Positions 9,479-22,127 of a stretch of 64,000 nucleotides of DNA are shown in pieces. Numbering within the stretch: the first letter of the stretch is position 1; each line of letters opens with the position of its first letter. The position numbers and the translations under genes are program-made. Origin of the DNA: Lycorma delicatula (Eukaryota > Arthropoda > Insecta > Hemiptera > Fulgoridae); NCBI RefSeq assembly GCF_047948215.1, contig NC_134455.1:298629647-298693646 (forward strand). Reading direction: 5' to 3'. The notes below the pieces were generated by a model that was not told the DNA's origin, ran no database searches, and worked only from the letters and a program-made list of their open reading frames with translations.

Positions 9479-12048
9479 CAGTAGACCCTGATAATTCGTC
9501 TCCCGTTAATTCGTCACCCCTCTAGAAAATTTGGGATTTTAATTTTAGAGGTACAATACACAAAAGTAAATTAAATGTTTAATTACTAATAAAAAGTTCT
9601 TTATCTGTTTACGCCTATAGCGTATCAAAAATTTCTCTTAATTGCGACCGATTTATTTTGTGAAGTTTTTATATGAGCCTACTCTACGTTATGAATAAAT
9701 TACAGTAATCGGGTGAGGAAAGAACTGATAAAATTATATATCTTTCATTCATATAAACATTTTCATTTGGACACTATTACCTAATCGGTGTTTACATGTT
9801 TCTTACACAGTATAGTACTTAACAAGAACAGACTTATATTTATTACACAGTACTTAACAGACTTACTCAAAAATACTGTATTACTTCATTTCCTTTCAGT
9901 TTCTGAAATTCATTATAGTAGTGGACGTTGGGTCGTGAGTCAGTTGTTCGTACTAGTGTTTTAGTGTTGAACCTGTTACTGTGCACTGTATTTAGGGCGC
10001 AAAGATGTCTAGCAAACATGAAAGTTATACGAGTTTAGAATTGATAAAAAAGATTGAGATTCTTCAACGCCTGCGTAAGAGTGAAAATGTCGTTAAACTA
10101 TCATAGGACTTTGGAATCCTTTGTACGTCAGTAAACGATATTAAAAAAAATGCTGATAAAATAAAATAATTTAAGAGTAAAATGGAAGTTACTGAAGTTG
10201 GTGTAACAACCAGAAAGAGAATGAAAACAGCTGAAAATGCTGAACTTGATGCAGTGTATATTTAGTTTAGCACAGCGTCGTAGTCATAGCCTAGCTTTAA
10301 GTGGCTCATTAATTACTGAGACAGCTCTTCAAATGAACGAACAATTAAACGGCGATCAAGATTTTAAAGTCAGCCAGGCTTGGCTTAACAGATGTAAAAC
10401 AAGGCACGGAATGCGTCAGGTTGCAATTGAGGGCGAAAAATTAAGCGCTGAGAGTCAGGTTGTATCTGACTATTGTGATAAATTTAGTCCATAAATTAAA
10501 AGTCGTAATTTAATCGTGCGCAGGTGTATAACTGCAATGAAACGGGATTATCCTGAAAGGCGCTTCCTAAGAAAACCTTAGCATCTTCTTCGGAGCGCTC
10601 TGCGGCTGAATACAAAGTAAGGAAAGAACGCATCTCTAGTGTGTTCTATCGCAAGCAGTTGTCATCGTCTTCCTCTGGCTGTTATTGGCAAGTCGAAAAA
10701 CCCGAAATTTTAATATATAGATCGTGATTATTTACCGGTCACATATTTTTCTTTGGACGACGCAAGTAATTTTTAGCCAGTGGTTTTACGACTGGTTTGT
10801 GCCTGAAGTCCATCGACATCTTAGAGAAAATAATTTACCAGAAAAGACGTTGCTTGTGATGGATAACGCTTCTTGTCATTCTGTCGGCAAACTGGAAGCA
10901 CTATATGGCAGTATAATCGCCGTATTTCTTCCAGCCGTATTTCTTCAACACAAGCTGTTTATTCCAGCCTATGGACCAAGGGGTCATAATAAGTATGAAG
11001 CGACGTTATAAAAGATGTTTAATGCAAAATTTAATTTTTTCCCAAAATGAATTACAAGTAAAAGATCTTTGGATTCAGTAAACCATAAAGGATGCAGTAT
11101 ATAATATTGCTGACGCTTTTAGAATCCCGGAAAAGATGTTGAAGTTGATCTGGAATAAGCTGTGGCCTGACGAGCTACCAGAACCAGAAACTGGAGAAAA
11201 AATGCAGACGAAAATTTAAAATTGAAAGAGATTTGTGACAGCATTCCTAGTTTAAATGATGTTACAAATGAGGAGATAGAAGAACGGGTAAAATTAGACG
11301 ACACAGGTTTAGGCTACGAAATATTAAATGATGAAGAAATTGTTAATCATATTAAACACAAAGAAAATTTAAAGGAAGGTGCCGAATTTGAAGAATTCGA
11401 TGATAATCCATTGAGTAAAATGAGCTACAAAGAAGTCGTGGAGATGCTGACGATATGCATCGAATGGTATTATGATCAAATAGATGCACATGTGGCGATG
11501 TTAATTGCTAATGGCGCATTAGAAAAAGAAAGGAACGTAAAGTGCAAAGAAAAATTGAAAATTTATTTAGAAAATAAAATTAAGTGTAAATATGTAATCA
11601 TAAATTTAAATACAGTACCTCTTAGGTTTTATAAATAGAAGTGCTTAAATAACAAAACATGGGCATATAATGTTCTGTAGTTACTGCGTGTTAGTATTTG
11701 ACTTAGGTATTATAGTGCTGTAGTGTAGTGATTTTTTTTTAAAGAACACTCCAGTACAGTATATAGGTAATGTTTTAAAAAATTGTGTTAGTGAATGGTT
11801 ACTTATGTAAGTATACTACATATTACTGTATAATACTACTAAATGTTCAGCAGAATACTGTAGTTAAATTTCATCAGTTTGCAGCCATTTTATGACACGT
11901 TAGTAACGGAAGGGGGGTGATAACGATTAGGCCAATACAGCGTTAATTTTTACGTAATCCCACTTTTGTTACACTATTCGGTAATTCGTTATTTTCGTTA
12001 ATTCATTACCCTGTCGGTCCCAAAGGTTACGAATTATTGGGGTCCAAA
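9479..12048 (+). mobile_element. pogo/Tigger-type DNA transposon, about 2.57 kb, inactive
   Basis: Terminal inverted repeats: CAGTAGACCCTGATAATTCG at the left and, read inward on the other strand, TTTGGACCCCAATAATTCG at the right; a second shared motif, GTTAATTCG, lies further in at both ends. TA flanks both sides (9477-9478 and 12049-12050), the target of the Tc1/mariner/pogo superfamily. Between them lies a decayed transposase of jerky/Tigger type. Length and layout fit an element that kept its whole span and decayed by point mutation and small indels. Confidence 0.9.
10005..11638 (+). pseudogene. pogo/Tigger (jerky-like) transposase, degenerate
   Basis: Starts at ATG 10005 with a Psq-type helix-turn-helix (LELIKKIEIL ... 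NDIKKNADKI), crosses several stops and a frameshift near 10255, then gives the CENP-B-type DNA-binding region (10237-10494: QAWLNRCKTRHG). The DDE domain follows: YNCNETGLS near 10530, LLVMDNASCH near 10852 and PMDQGVIISMKRRYK from about 10968. Family enzymes have D in the first motif (CDETGL); here it is N, so the first catalytic acid is lost, and the tryptophan codon just after is TGA. The second and third acids remain. A 138-residue acidic C-terminal tail is still open at 11222-11638. It would cut and paste the element by its inverted repeats; it cannot be active as read. Confidence 0.9.
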
Positions 12049-12049
12049 T

Positions 12050-12050
12050 A

Positions 12051-12121
<71 letters not shown>
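12050..12121. repeat. TC then TA microsatellite
   Basis: A (TC)n tract about 36 bp long passes directly into (TA)n at the right boundary of the pogo element, suggesting insertion beside or into a pre-existing simple repeat, or growth of the repeat from the TA target. Confidence 0.95.
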
Positions 12122-12125
<4 letters not shown>

Positions 12126-13884
12126 ATATGAATGTAAAAGAAGTTGGATTTTAGATAACTTGATTTAACCAAAAATATAAATCTGTTAAAAAGTCTCGGA
12201 TCACTTTCTGTTTCCTATTTTTCTATTTTATCTTTTCTGGGATCGGAAGATAATGAATCAGCCAACCCTAATTAAGTAAACACAATTTTTTTTTTTATTT
12301 AATTTGAAAAGTGTCTTTTTTGGCACCGACAGAGGATAGTGGAAAATATAATTACGTAAGAACATATTGCATCAAAACATGCACCAAGGCCAACCAACCT
12401 TTGGAAGTTGGGGTTTTGAATAAGTCGCAGGTCGAAATTTCTGAGACAGAGCCAAAGCACCACAAACAGTGCCAACAACCGAAGTACGACGGTAAAACTT
12501 TTATTAAAATCAACGGATCAATAAACCATCTTTTGATATAACACTCTTTGTGCAACTGTACTAATTATGTAATAGTAACATAACTATAAACAATAGAAAT
12601 TTACACAGTAAAATTATTTTCAAAAGCATATATTTTTAAGTCACAATTTGTTGTACCTAGCTTTGTTTGGGTCACTAAGAATTATACAATTGTATATTTA
12701 TATGACAGTTTATCGTGAAGGCTTAAATAATCTATGCTCATATTTTTTATTATCTAAGTCGATAATTCAGACTGTGTTACTGATAAACTAAGTACTCGTA
12801 TTTTCGTTCAACTAAAATCGACTGTATATTAGCGTTTCTTAAACCGTGACTAATATTATTACACTCATATTTATATAAAAATATTCTAAGAAGAATTCAT
12901 TTTTAGATCAATTCTCAGTCACTGTCAAACATTTGAAGATTTCAAATATTTCATTCTAAGGGGATTGTAGATTCCCCGTAACTCTGCAACGTAAATATAA
13001 AATGAAGTGTCTGCCATCGTTCTGTTTTTTATTATACCTACAAATATATATTCTTAAATTTTGATAAGAATTGATCTGCAACAGAAAAATGTCTTCCAGA
13101 TCATATTAATAAAAAACTCATTATTTACTTTTAATCTCATGAAAAATTGAATCAAGCTAACTTTATTTTAATAATCAGACATTTTTGCAGTAATCTTTGA
13201 TTGATTAATTCAACAATATGAATTAATTTGTTTAATTTTCCATTAATGTTTATTCGAATGAGAAGTAAGATTTTATGGTTTGGTCTCTGCTGATGTGAAA
13301 AATTGAATTTTAAAGTTATTGAGTTATTACTTATAAAACATTAAGCTAGATTCTAGTTCCGTTTTATTCTTATTAAAAAATTATTTACATTAAAAACTCT
13401 GATGATAATCGTATTTTTATATCATAATTAATTGTAATATTTTATTCAAAATTAAAAAAAAAAATAATTGTAGGAATAAGTATCTACCACAATAGAAAAA
13501 AATATGTTATAATTTGAATTTCATTTAATCCTTAAATTAAATCTTAAAAACAACGTAAATGGTGATGTACATTTTGCATATTTCACATAGAAATGTAAGT
13601 ATAGATTTTGCTAAATAAAAATAAAACTTTGTAGATTAGTAACCACTCAACTGGTAATTTTTAAACCTACATTAAAGTGTATATTAAGATAATTTGTAGA
13701 TTATTTTAAATATTTATTAGCTATTAATACAGGTCGATAATAAAAACAAATATTTAATACCTTTAAAATACAATAATTGATTTTTTTTTCCAATTTTTGT
13801 ATAAACATGCTATTGTTTACCTTTCATACATAACTTATAAACACCACTCAATTAAATTTAATACGGTAGTGCTACACTAATGTA
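12122..13884. other. Intronic stretch without recognised feature
   Basis: AT-rich sequence with scattered stops in all frames. A 76-residue open frame at 12311-12541 has no recognisable motif and an equally open frame on the opposite strand, so I do not call a gene. Confidence 0.5.
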
Positions 13885-14010
13885 CGGTGAGATTCACGAA
13901 GAATGTAACGAACTTTCAGGACATGTTCTACTGGTAAAAATGAAGATAAACGTTCATATAATCACAGGTTCGGAAACGCTTCCTTAGCGATGACCTGAAA
14001 AAGTGAAAAA
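13885..14010 (+). repeat. Dispersed repeat, left copy of an inverted pair
   Basis: Contains GTGAGATTCACGAAG, then ATAATCACAGGTTCGGAAAC, and matches the reverse complement of 16585-16740 in the same order. The pair brackets about 2.85 kb that includes other inverted-repeat elements. Confidence 0.6.
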
Positions 14011-14084
14011 CCGGTCCGATAACTATTTTAATAATTTTCGAGAAATATGGAGTAAAAGATAAAAATTTGGGGTTATGATTTTTA

Positions 14085-14235
14085 TGTGTATTAAAAATAA
14101 CAACGCCCGTAAGAAAAAAAATCCGTTTGTTAAAAGCGCAGAAGTTAAAAAATTAGTATCTTGATAAAAATAAAGCATGAAATACTCACAAACGAATTAA
14201 AATACTTTCGAGCGTGAGAAAAATTAGATTAAAAT
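14085..14235 (+). repeat. Dispersed repeat related to 9050-9200
   Basis: Shares AACAACGCCCGTAA and TTAGTATCTTGATAAAAA with the copy at 9050. No coding potential seen. Confidence 0.55.
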
Positions 14236-14257
14236 GCAATAATACGTTTTTACTTCT

Positions 14258-15279
14258 TAATACAAAGTAAAAGAAGTATTGTAATTGCGAAAAATGTCGA
14301 TTTTCAGATTTCAACCGAAATATCTATTTCAACCATCCCTATATTCATTTTGACTACACGTAGTTTCGGCATGATGTCTGTACGCACGTATGCATCTTGC
14401 ATAACTCAAATACGAGTAGCCGTAGAATATTGAAATTTTTGTGTTTAGGAAACATCTAGTTGTGCACCTCCCCTTTTGATTGCAATACCCTGGACCAAAA
14501 ATATGTACAGTCGGACCTCTAAATAAATCGGGGTTTCAGTTTTGAAACATTTGGATTTTGGACTTTTTTCATAACTGCACTAATAAGTCCTCGTTGAGAG
14601 CTTTTCAACGATATGTCATAACTCGTACATATTTTCAATGGTCAAATAAAATTTTAATTAATGAAGTATTTTTATCTTAGAAGGGAATCGCTTATCTATT
14701 GGAACCCGACTTCATATACATCTTTTTTTTTAACTTTTTTTTAATTTAAATATATTGATCAATAAACTAACCTCTAATTGTAAAAAAAATACAATAAATA
14801 ATAATTCAATAATTACAGTAAAAAGAAAAATACGAAAAAATCAGAAGTTACGCTGAGAAAAACTCTATATACTTTTCATTTTAATTCAAAATTTGTACAG
14901 AGGTTTGTAAAACCTCTGTATTCTATTATAATAAAATTTATTATTAATAAACCAATATATTGATTGAAATAAAAAATAAAAAAAATTAAAAAGTACGTTC
15001 ATGAAGTCGGATTCCTACCGATGTGTGCTTGGTTACGGGTCGGACACTTATTCACTTACATTACATATCTACTTGAGTGACGTGAAACAAAATTTATACG
15101 TAACTAATATAAAAAGCTAAGGAAATTTTTAGAGTCTTTTTTCTGTGTTACTGTCCACTTTATTAAAGAATTGGAGGGTCGTATCTCACTTTCAATTGAA
15201 ATAAGCTTAAATGAAGTGCAGCAAATGTATATATGTAATTTCATTGCCGTACAAGGAAGTCTTGTGCTGTCCACATTAG
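14258..15279 (-). mobile_element. One-armed relative of the foldback element at 58285-59350
   Basis: Aligned in reverse, 14258-14700 matches the unique centre and inner arm of the element at 58285-59350 (shared: CTTTTCAACG near 14610, TTTTAATTAATGAA near 14652). Its far end near 15200-15279 (ATATATGTAATTTCATTGCC, then ACAAGGAAGTC and GTCCACATTAG) matches the outer arm and terminus. About 250 bp of unrelated sequence separates the parts, and the second arm is missing. A hairpin with 11-bp arms (TACAGAGGTTT) sits at 14896-14920. No protein is encoded. Confidence 0.7.
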
Positions 15280-15477
15280 ATTTTTTTATATATTTTAATA
15301 TTTTGTTAAAATTTAATTAATATTTAAATTAATACTATTTAATCATTAAAATTATTGACTTTTTATCATTTCACTGATAAAAATCCAATAAAAAAATCTT
15401 AAAAAATTTGTGTTCTTTTAATATAAATTTTAAAAAAAAATTATTTAATCATTAAAATTACTTTATAGTCCAGTCAA

Positions 15478-16037
15478 TGGGGGAAACGTCGATTTTTAAG
15501 AAAATTAGTAGAGTTTAGGGAAGAACATGGAGTTGTAGATTAGGGTAGGTATAAACTGATTATAAGCGACTGAACAAAATGGCGACCGATCATTGTGGTG
15601 AAAATCAATTTTTCAGTTTTTTATCAGGCCAAGGTAAAGTTCCTAGGAAAAAAGTTCTGAATAAAAGAGCAAATTATTAAAACAATAAAAATAGTAAAAA
15701 GGTTTTTTTGCAATAAATACAAAAAAAACCGTCATTTTTAACGATTTATCGGCGTTTTCAGTAACTATTTAAAGAAATTCAAAGTTGAAGAGCTTAAATT
15801 ATACGAACTGCAAATGTCTGCAAATTTTAGTGAGAAACCTTTTCGCCTAGAAAGTTTACCTTGGCCTACAAAATTGATTTTCATCCCCTTTGAACGGCCG
15901 CCATTTTGTCCAGTTAGCAAAACTTTTGTCCAGTCGCGTAAAAAATAATTATACTTACCCGAATCTACAATCCTAAAACTTTACTTCCCTAAACTTTACT
16001 AATTTTGTAACAAAAAAAAAAAACATATTGATTGGAC
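15478..16037. mobile_element. MITE with long terminal inverted repeats, 560 bp
   Basis: Ends GTCCAGTCAAT (left) and GTCCAATCAAT (right, other strand), flanked by TA on both sides. The similarity continues inward for well over 100 bp with small indels: AAAATTAGTAGAGTTTAGGG against AAAATTAGTAAAGTTTAGGG, then CAAAATGGCG, AAAATCAATTTT and GGCCAAGGTAAA in both arms. The centre has no open frame. The TA target suggests mobilisation by a Tc1/mariner-type transposase supplied in trans. Confidence 0.85.
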
Positions 16038-16584
16038 TATTAGACTTTATTCGCCATTTATTTTAATTTGGCGTAAAATAACTTTGTTAAATGGAAATAA
16101 ACTATAATTTTAAACAAAACTTGAAGAGAAAATTGTTTGAATGAAGTTTACAAAAGCTAAATACAAACGTAACATTTTTTAAGTTTATTAAAAACGAAAC
16201 ATATCAAAATGTAGCATTTTTTAAACTATGATTTAAATAGAAAGAAAAATTTCAATATTATAGAACAAAAACTAAATATTTTAGAAAAATTAAAATTAAA
16301 TCAATTTTTAAAAAATCGAAAAATCAAATAAAACGAATTCAAAAATTCAAAAATCAAATAAAACAATTAATTAGTTACGTTTAAAGCTACCGAAAAATTC
16401 ATTTTATGTAAATTTGTTTGAAATAATTTATTTCTTATGTTAGTGTTACTAATAACTGATTCCAATAGGTAAGTTTTTGTATTATATTTGACAAACAACA
16501 AACATTCAGGTCAGATTTCATATAAATAATTTTCCACTTAGTTTAAGTCCCAAGAGTTACAGTCTGGATTAATTTTTCCGAAGG

Positions 16585-16740
16585 CTTAGAGATCAACGCG
16601 ATATCTTTCTTCAGCCGACACTCTCTAACGAAGCATTTCCGAACCTATGATTATATGAAATTTCTTCTTTATTTTCACCATCAGAACGTCTTTATTTTTC
16701 ACTTTATTATTTGTTATCTACCTCATGAATCACTCTATAT
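16585..16740 (-). repeat. Dispersed repeat, right copy of an inverted pair
   Basis: Reverse complement of the sequence at 13885-14010: on the - strand it reads GTGATTCATGAGG ... ATAATCATAGGTTCGGAAATG. Possibly the two ends of one larger decayed element. Confidence 0.6.
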
Positions 16741-17239
16741 AAATTGAACATATAAATAAAGTCTACTTTAATATCAATTTTGAACAAGCTAAAAAGTAAA
16801 ATTAGAATAAAAATTAACTAATAGAAAATTTAAATAGAAAATAATACAGTAGAATATTTCTGAAGGAAGATAAAGTTATTATAATAGGGAATACATTCAG
16901 AAAATATTATTTTGAAGTATTCTTTGAAAAACATATTGATAAAAAGAGAATAATATTAAAACATTTAATATAGTGTAATAATGTAAGATTTTTAAATCTT
17001 CCTTACTTGATCGTTTATAAGTGGAATGGAATGTGGTAATAAAAATTGAGAAACTTGAATATTCCTTAAAGATTTTAAGAAATTTTGTACAAGTGTACTG
17101 AAAAGAAGAGATATCTGACAACCATATTTTAGGCAGAAATTTGGAAAAAAAAATTTAAAAAAATAGTGATTAAAATTTAAAACAATTTATAGAACAAGGA
17201 AAGAAATATTATGTTCATACGAGAGGACGTTCACCGTAC

Positions 17240-18600
17240 AGCCAGTTTATTTCTGCTGGCTTTTCAATGTGGTATCAAAGAAATATATGTAAAAATATTA
17301 ATGGCGCCTAAAAAATTAGTAATAACAGAAAGATTCATTTATAGAAAATAAATAATATAAAGGCACAATTATAACATTTTATTTTTATTTTTATTAACTG
17401 AAACCATTTTTATTGAATCCTTTCAACTCTAACGATTAAGATAAAAAAAAAAATTAAAGTAATAGTTTGAAATTTTTTATTTAATAATATGTATATTTAT
17501 GGGAAAAATTATAAAATTTGTTTAATTTTAATAAACTGGATACATTTTTATTCAATCCTTTCAATTATTAAAAATTCAAAAGTGATAGTTTTGGAATTTT
17601 TTATTTAAAACGCTACATATTTATACAAATTTGAGATAAACATATATTTAACTATCACGTCGTACACGCCACAATATGCTGGACATATAAATTAAAGTTC
17701 ATGTAAATAAATTGGTGATTTTAGCGTTTTGAGTATTTTGTAGATAAAATCACCATCTTCAGATGGTGATTTCACAGAATATATTGAAGATGATGATTTT
17801 TCTATTATTTTTACTTATCCACTTCAGACATTTTAATTATCTTAACTATTTTTAAAGTGGCGAAGAAAAACGTTAATACTACATCAGGGAGAAAAACTTA
17901 CCAATCGACCTGTTATCTCTTGCTTTGAAGAAAGGTGCGAGTATATTATAAATAATTTTATTATCTTTTAATATGTGTACGATAATATTTCGTTTTAAAT
18001 GTTATTATATATTACAGACTACCAGAATTATTTCAATAAATTAAACCATTTTTACGTAATATAAAATATGTAATAGTACAGTACCCTCATCATGATGTAG
18101 ACAGATTTGAAACAAATGCGTTGATTATAGTATCAAAATTTTAAATTAGAATAAATTGAGTTATTTGTAGTAGGCTCAATTAAAAATTAGTATTTTTCAA
18201 AATTACAGAAGATATTGCAACATAATAGATAAATTGTAGTTGAACGGATAAAATACTCTATGACCACCCGAACGAAAAATTCTTGGTATCTGTATCCTGA
18301 GAAGATATTTTACAAATTTTAATACTTTTATGTATATATGTTTATTTCACCGCAAGCCAGTTTGTTTCTTTTGATTTTCAACGTTGTATCACAGGAATAT
18401 TTGTCAAAATATTAAAGGTTTGTAAATAAATATTTAAATAGGTATGTTACATTTGTTTTTTTTAATTTTAATTAACTGAATCCATTTTTATGAATCTTTT
18501 TTATTATAATTGTTTTTATAAATTTAAAAGTTTTAGTTTTTAAAATCTTCATTTAATACTATGTATGTTCATATAAATTTGTTTAACATATTGTTATATT
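17240..18600. repeat. Degenerate long-period repeats
   Basis: A segment with GCCAGTTT(A/G)TTTCT and GTATCA(A/C)A(G/A)(G/A)AATAT occurs near 17240-17310 and again near 18357-18415. A second motif, AACTG(A/G)A(T/A)(A/C)CATTTTTAT, occurs near 17397, 17534 and 18475. These look like old duplications. A separate perfect 12-bp-arm hairpin (AAATCACCATCT) lies at 17747-17772. Confidence 0.5.
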
Positions 18601-19255
18601 GTTTTTTATTCGTATTGTTAATTCAGTGATTTCCAGATAAATTTTGTATACTTTGTATAAGTTTTATTGATTAAAATATTTTTTATTAATATATACAGTG
18701 TAATTTATACAAACAAACGGTAAAAGAAAAGATATTGGAAAACTAGAAATTTCTTAATATAGTACATTTCTTAAAATAAATATCAAGTTCTCGTTGATAA
18801 TCTAAGGAAATTCCATAGGCATGTCAAAATGTATAATTATATTTCCTCTTAATTTAAGCAGCAGGTTTTTAGATCCACTTTGATTTTTATTTATGGATGA
18901 CTTGAGTAAAAATTAAAAATGCACATAAAGTATTTTTTATCAATAGTCTGTAACTCTGACACGTCGTTTTATCGAAAAATTACTAAAGAGTTTTACAATA
19001 ATTTATTTTACAATAGGAATTTAGTTTGACAGACATTCATCTGTTTAAAAAGCTGAAGAATGTTTTTCAGTAGGAATAAGGACATGGCAAAAATCGTTTC
19101 TGGCAAAATCCCTTTAATTTTTTTGTTAAAGCTGCAAATGTAGAAAAAATGCGGTAGTGATAAATGAAATGAGATAAAAACCCAACAGTAACTTTTATTT
19201 CGTATTACCTTCAGAATTACAATTACAGCCAGTAACAAACTTTAAACAATTAATG
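18601..19255. other. Intronic stretch without recognised feature
   Basis: AT-rich, no coding exon or terminal repeats seen. A 76-residue - strand open frame at 19008-19238 shows no motif and is probably chance. Confidence 0.5.
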
Positions 19256-19311
19256 TCGGAATTAATGCCCCACTTTAGGGCAATACCCCAAGTGGGGAAT
19301 TAGCCCACTTT

Positions 19312-20015
19312 GGGGTATGGCGAGCAACAGCAATATCGACATCTTCCAAAAGTTACAGAACAAAGTGGTGAGGAACATTTCGGTGGCGCCACGCTTTGCA
19401 AAGAACGAGGAAATCCACGATTACCTAGGATTGCCATCTATTCATGAAGAAATCCACCGGCTACGTTTACAGTATATACTTAAACTGAACCCGCACGAAA
19501 AGTATCTGTCTGTTAATCTTTAGGGTAATAGTGAAGATGTGAGACGACTAAAGAGGTGTGTATTGGATCTACAAAATCTGGTGCGTTGAATATCATCGTT
19601 TTGTTACTAAAACTTTGCTGATACTACTTATAAGTAATTTTAATTTATGTTGCTTATGAATGGTATTGACTATATTTCTTATATGTGTTATGTCTTTTTT
19701 TCTCATGTATGACTTGCGACAATTTGTTTTTATACTATATTGCTTGTTTTGTCGTTAACCATTTAATTTTATTGCTCACAAATTCTGTTAAGTTACTTTA
19801 CCATTTAACTTATTCTTTGTCCTTAACAGTTAATTTTCGAATTGTTTTTACTTTGTTACGCATAGTCCTATTTTAATTCGTTATAGTTTTTATTGTATTG
19901 TACTTTTTTAACCTTTTATTGTATTGTCTTTCACGACGCTACTAACTGTACAATCTACTTATAATTTTATTATTCAAGAAATTGATTGTAAATAAATAAA
20001 TATACAAAAAATACA
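19312..20015 (+). mobile_element. 5'-truncated Jockey-clade LINE, RT C-terminus and 3' UTR
   Basis: One frame (from 19317) reads ASNSNIDIFQKLQNKVVRNI, then APRFAKNEEIHDYLGLPSI and LNPHEKYLSVNL, the characteristic C-terminal tail of Jockey-clade reverse transcriptases. After a stop at 19521 the frame continues GNSEDVRRLKR, as in family members, so the stop is a mutation. About 400 bp of AT-rich 3' UTR follow to an A-rich tail (TAAATAAATAAATATACAAA). The RT catalytic part was never copied in, as usual for 5'-truncated LINEs. Just upstream, 19268-19315 is GC-rich with several CCCCA(A/C)TTT/AAGTGGGG-type short inverted repeats. Confidence 0.85.
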
Positions 20016-21753
20016 TATGTGTTGTAGTTTATTGCAACTTTGATTATTTATAACTCAGAAACTTATCGATTTATTGAGAAACGGTTTTCACTATGACAGA
20101 CTCCTTATTTAAAAAAAAAAAATGTTTGATTCAGTCTGGCGGATTCAAGATGGCGAACAAAAATTTCAAACCCACCATTTTGAAATTATGTTGATCCGAA
20201 CATTTTTCTACCTCCTAGTTTCCCTCAGTTTCACAATATGAAGCCGTTTCCATACATTTTAATATTACACTGTAGATGTGCGATCACTGACTTAGATTTA
20301 TAACGCAGCGGACTCCTCAAATTTCACATAATGTATAATACCATTTTATAATGTATAATAACATTTTTAATTCAAGGATATTAGTTTTTATTATTTTAGT
20401 ATAAACTACTTTTATTTATTTTTTATTTAATACTTTTTCAAAAAAGTGATTTGTAAATATTGTTTTTTTCATCACTCTTAATATTTTAGATATGTTAAAA
20501 AAAAATATTTTACTCAATTCTTTTATTGTTTTAAATAACTAGGCAAGTCATACTTATATTTTCTGCAACAAATATAAATTCTCTATAAATTAAATATAGT
20601 TATTCAACGTTTGCCAAATCAAGAATTACATGTTATAATGTAGGTTGGGTGATTTATTGTATATCATCGTTTTTATTTCGCTCATTATTATCAAATATCA
20701 ACTAATGTAAATTATAGTTATTTAAAATTTATATGCTAAAGGTTAGTTTTATTTTAACAATATTATCCTACCTTATGAATAGATGGATTCATTTCCCAAA
20801 GTTAAAGTATATGAACTAAAGTTATTCGACATTATAATTATCTTTTATTTTTTGCAGAAAGGGTTTAAAAAGTTGTAAATATTTCGTTTTTTAATTAAAG
20901 AATTTTTTATGTGTGATATTTTACGCTGTACATTAAATTAATAATTTAGAATATTTAATAAAATAACAATACAACCCAGTATTGTTCATTAAATTCTAAT
21001 TAAACTACGTAAACTGTAGATTAAAAAACTAATAAAAAATTTACCTTGTATTAAATCATTTTTAAATTATGTTAATATATTCAGTTTCTTTATCCCTGCA
21101 GATTTATCCTTAATTTAAAAAAAAAAGAAATTTTTCTCATTATTTTAGCGGAGTGTAATTTATAACATCAAACGACTAAAAAATTCACTCCTTGATGTAC
21201 TTTTTAAATATAAGGTTACAGTCTAATTACTCATAGGTAGTGTTTCTTGTTCTTTCTATCGGAAAAGTTACCTTAAATTTTTTTGTAAGTGTTTGTGTAT
21301 ATAACTAAAATCTAAGAGACCACCCCGTATTTCATTATTTATTTATCTTAATCATATTTTCAATTTTTAATAAAAAAATTAATTAAATATATAATACCAC
21401 ATAAATAATTTAAAAATCTCTTGGAAAGAGTGTTACTTTGTATCAGAATTTATTTTTTTTCTTCCTTTCCGAAAAACAAATAGAACGCTTATTGAACATT
21501 TTCATATAAGATTAAGATACATTTAATTTTATGTTTCTGATGGGCTTCACATTATTTTTTATTGTTAATCGCAACCATTCACTGGCAAATTAATTCCTGT
21601 AAAGTGGGATTAATTGATGCAAGGATATTCTACCAGAGGACAATAATAATCCCTGTTGTTGCGTAAGAAAAAAAAATAACACATAGAAATTGTCTTCCAA
21701 CCTGTCTTCCATATTAACTTAGAAAATCAAAGTTAGTTATAATCTCACCACTT
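20016..21753. other. Intronic stretch without recognised feature
   Basis: AT-rich. Near 20140-20240 a patch with GGCGGATTCAAGATGGCG has the look of a repeat element, but no second copy is present here to define it. No coding exon seen. Confidence 0.5.
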
Positions 21754-21754
21754 C

Positions 21755-21793
21755 ATAATAATAATAATAATAACAATAATAATAATAATAATA
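21755..21793. repeat. (ATA)n microsatellite at the R1 3' junction
   Basis: About 13 units of AAT/ATA with one C interruption, directly abutting the 3' end of the R1-clade element. A shorter TAATAATAAT tract at 26464-26473 lies at its 5' end. Confidence 0.9.
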
Positions 21794-22127
21794 CCCTTTT
21801 TTTTCTTTTTTTTTCTCTACTCCCCTGGGCCGGACCGACTTGATGGTATTACGCCACCCAGGGGAGTGTCCGTTACTCTGATAGACCCTCCCCGCCTACC
21901 GGCATGGCAGGTCAGGCCTACCGGTGGCTTTTTTGAGGTTTTTTATTCTCTATTATGTCCTCTATGAAACCACATCATACCTGCAAGTCGTGATGTGACC
22001 CCCGCATCTTTTATAATACGCTCTTGTCCCTACAGCACATCCCAGGGAGTCCTCAGCGGATCATTGAAACCAGCACACCTAAGCATGCTGTTTCTCACCG
22101 CTGAGGCTGTCCACCCAACATAACATA

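Noticed and set aside
12311..12541. 76-codon open frame with an opposing open frame
   Set aside because: No recognisable domain and no support for either strand.
17240..18600. CRISPR-like or satellite array
   Set aside because: Repeats are few, irregularly spaced and diverged, and the context is eukaryotic intron.
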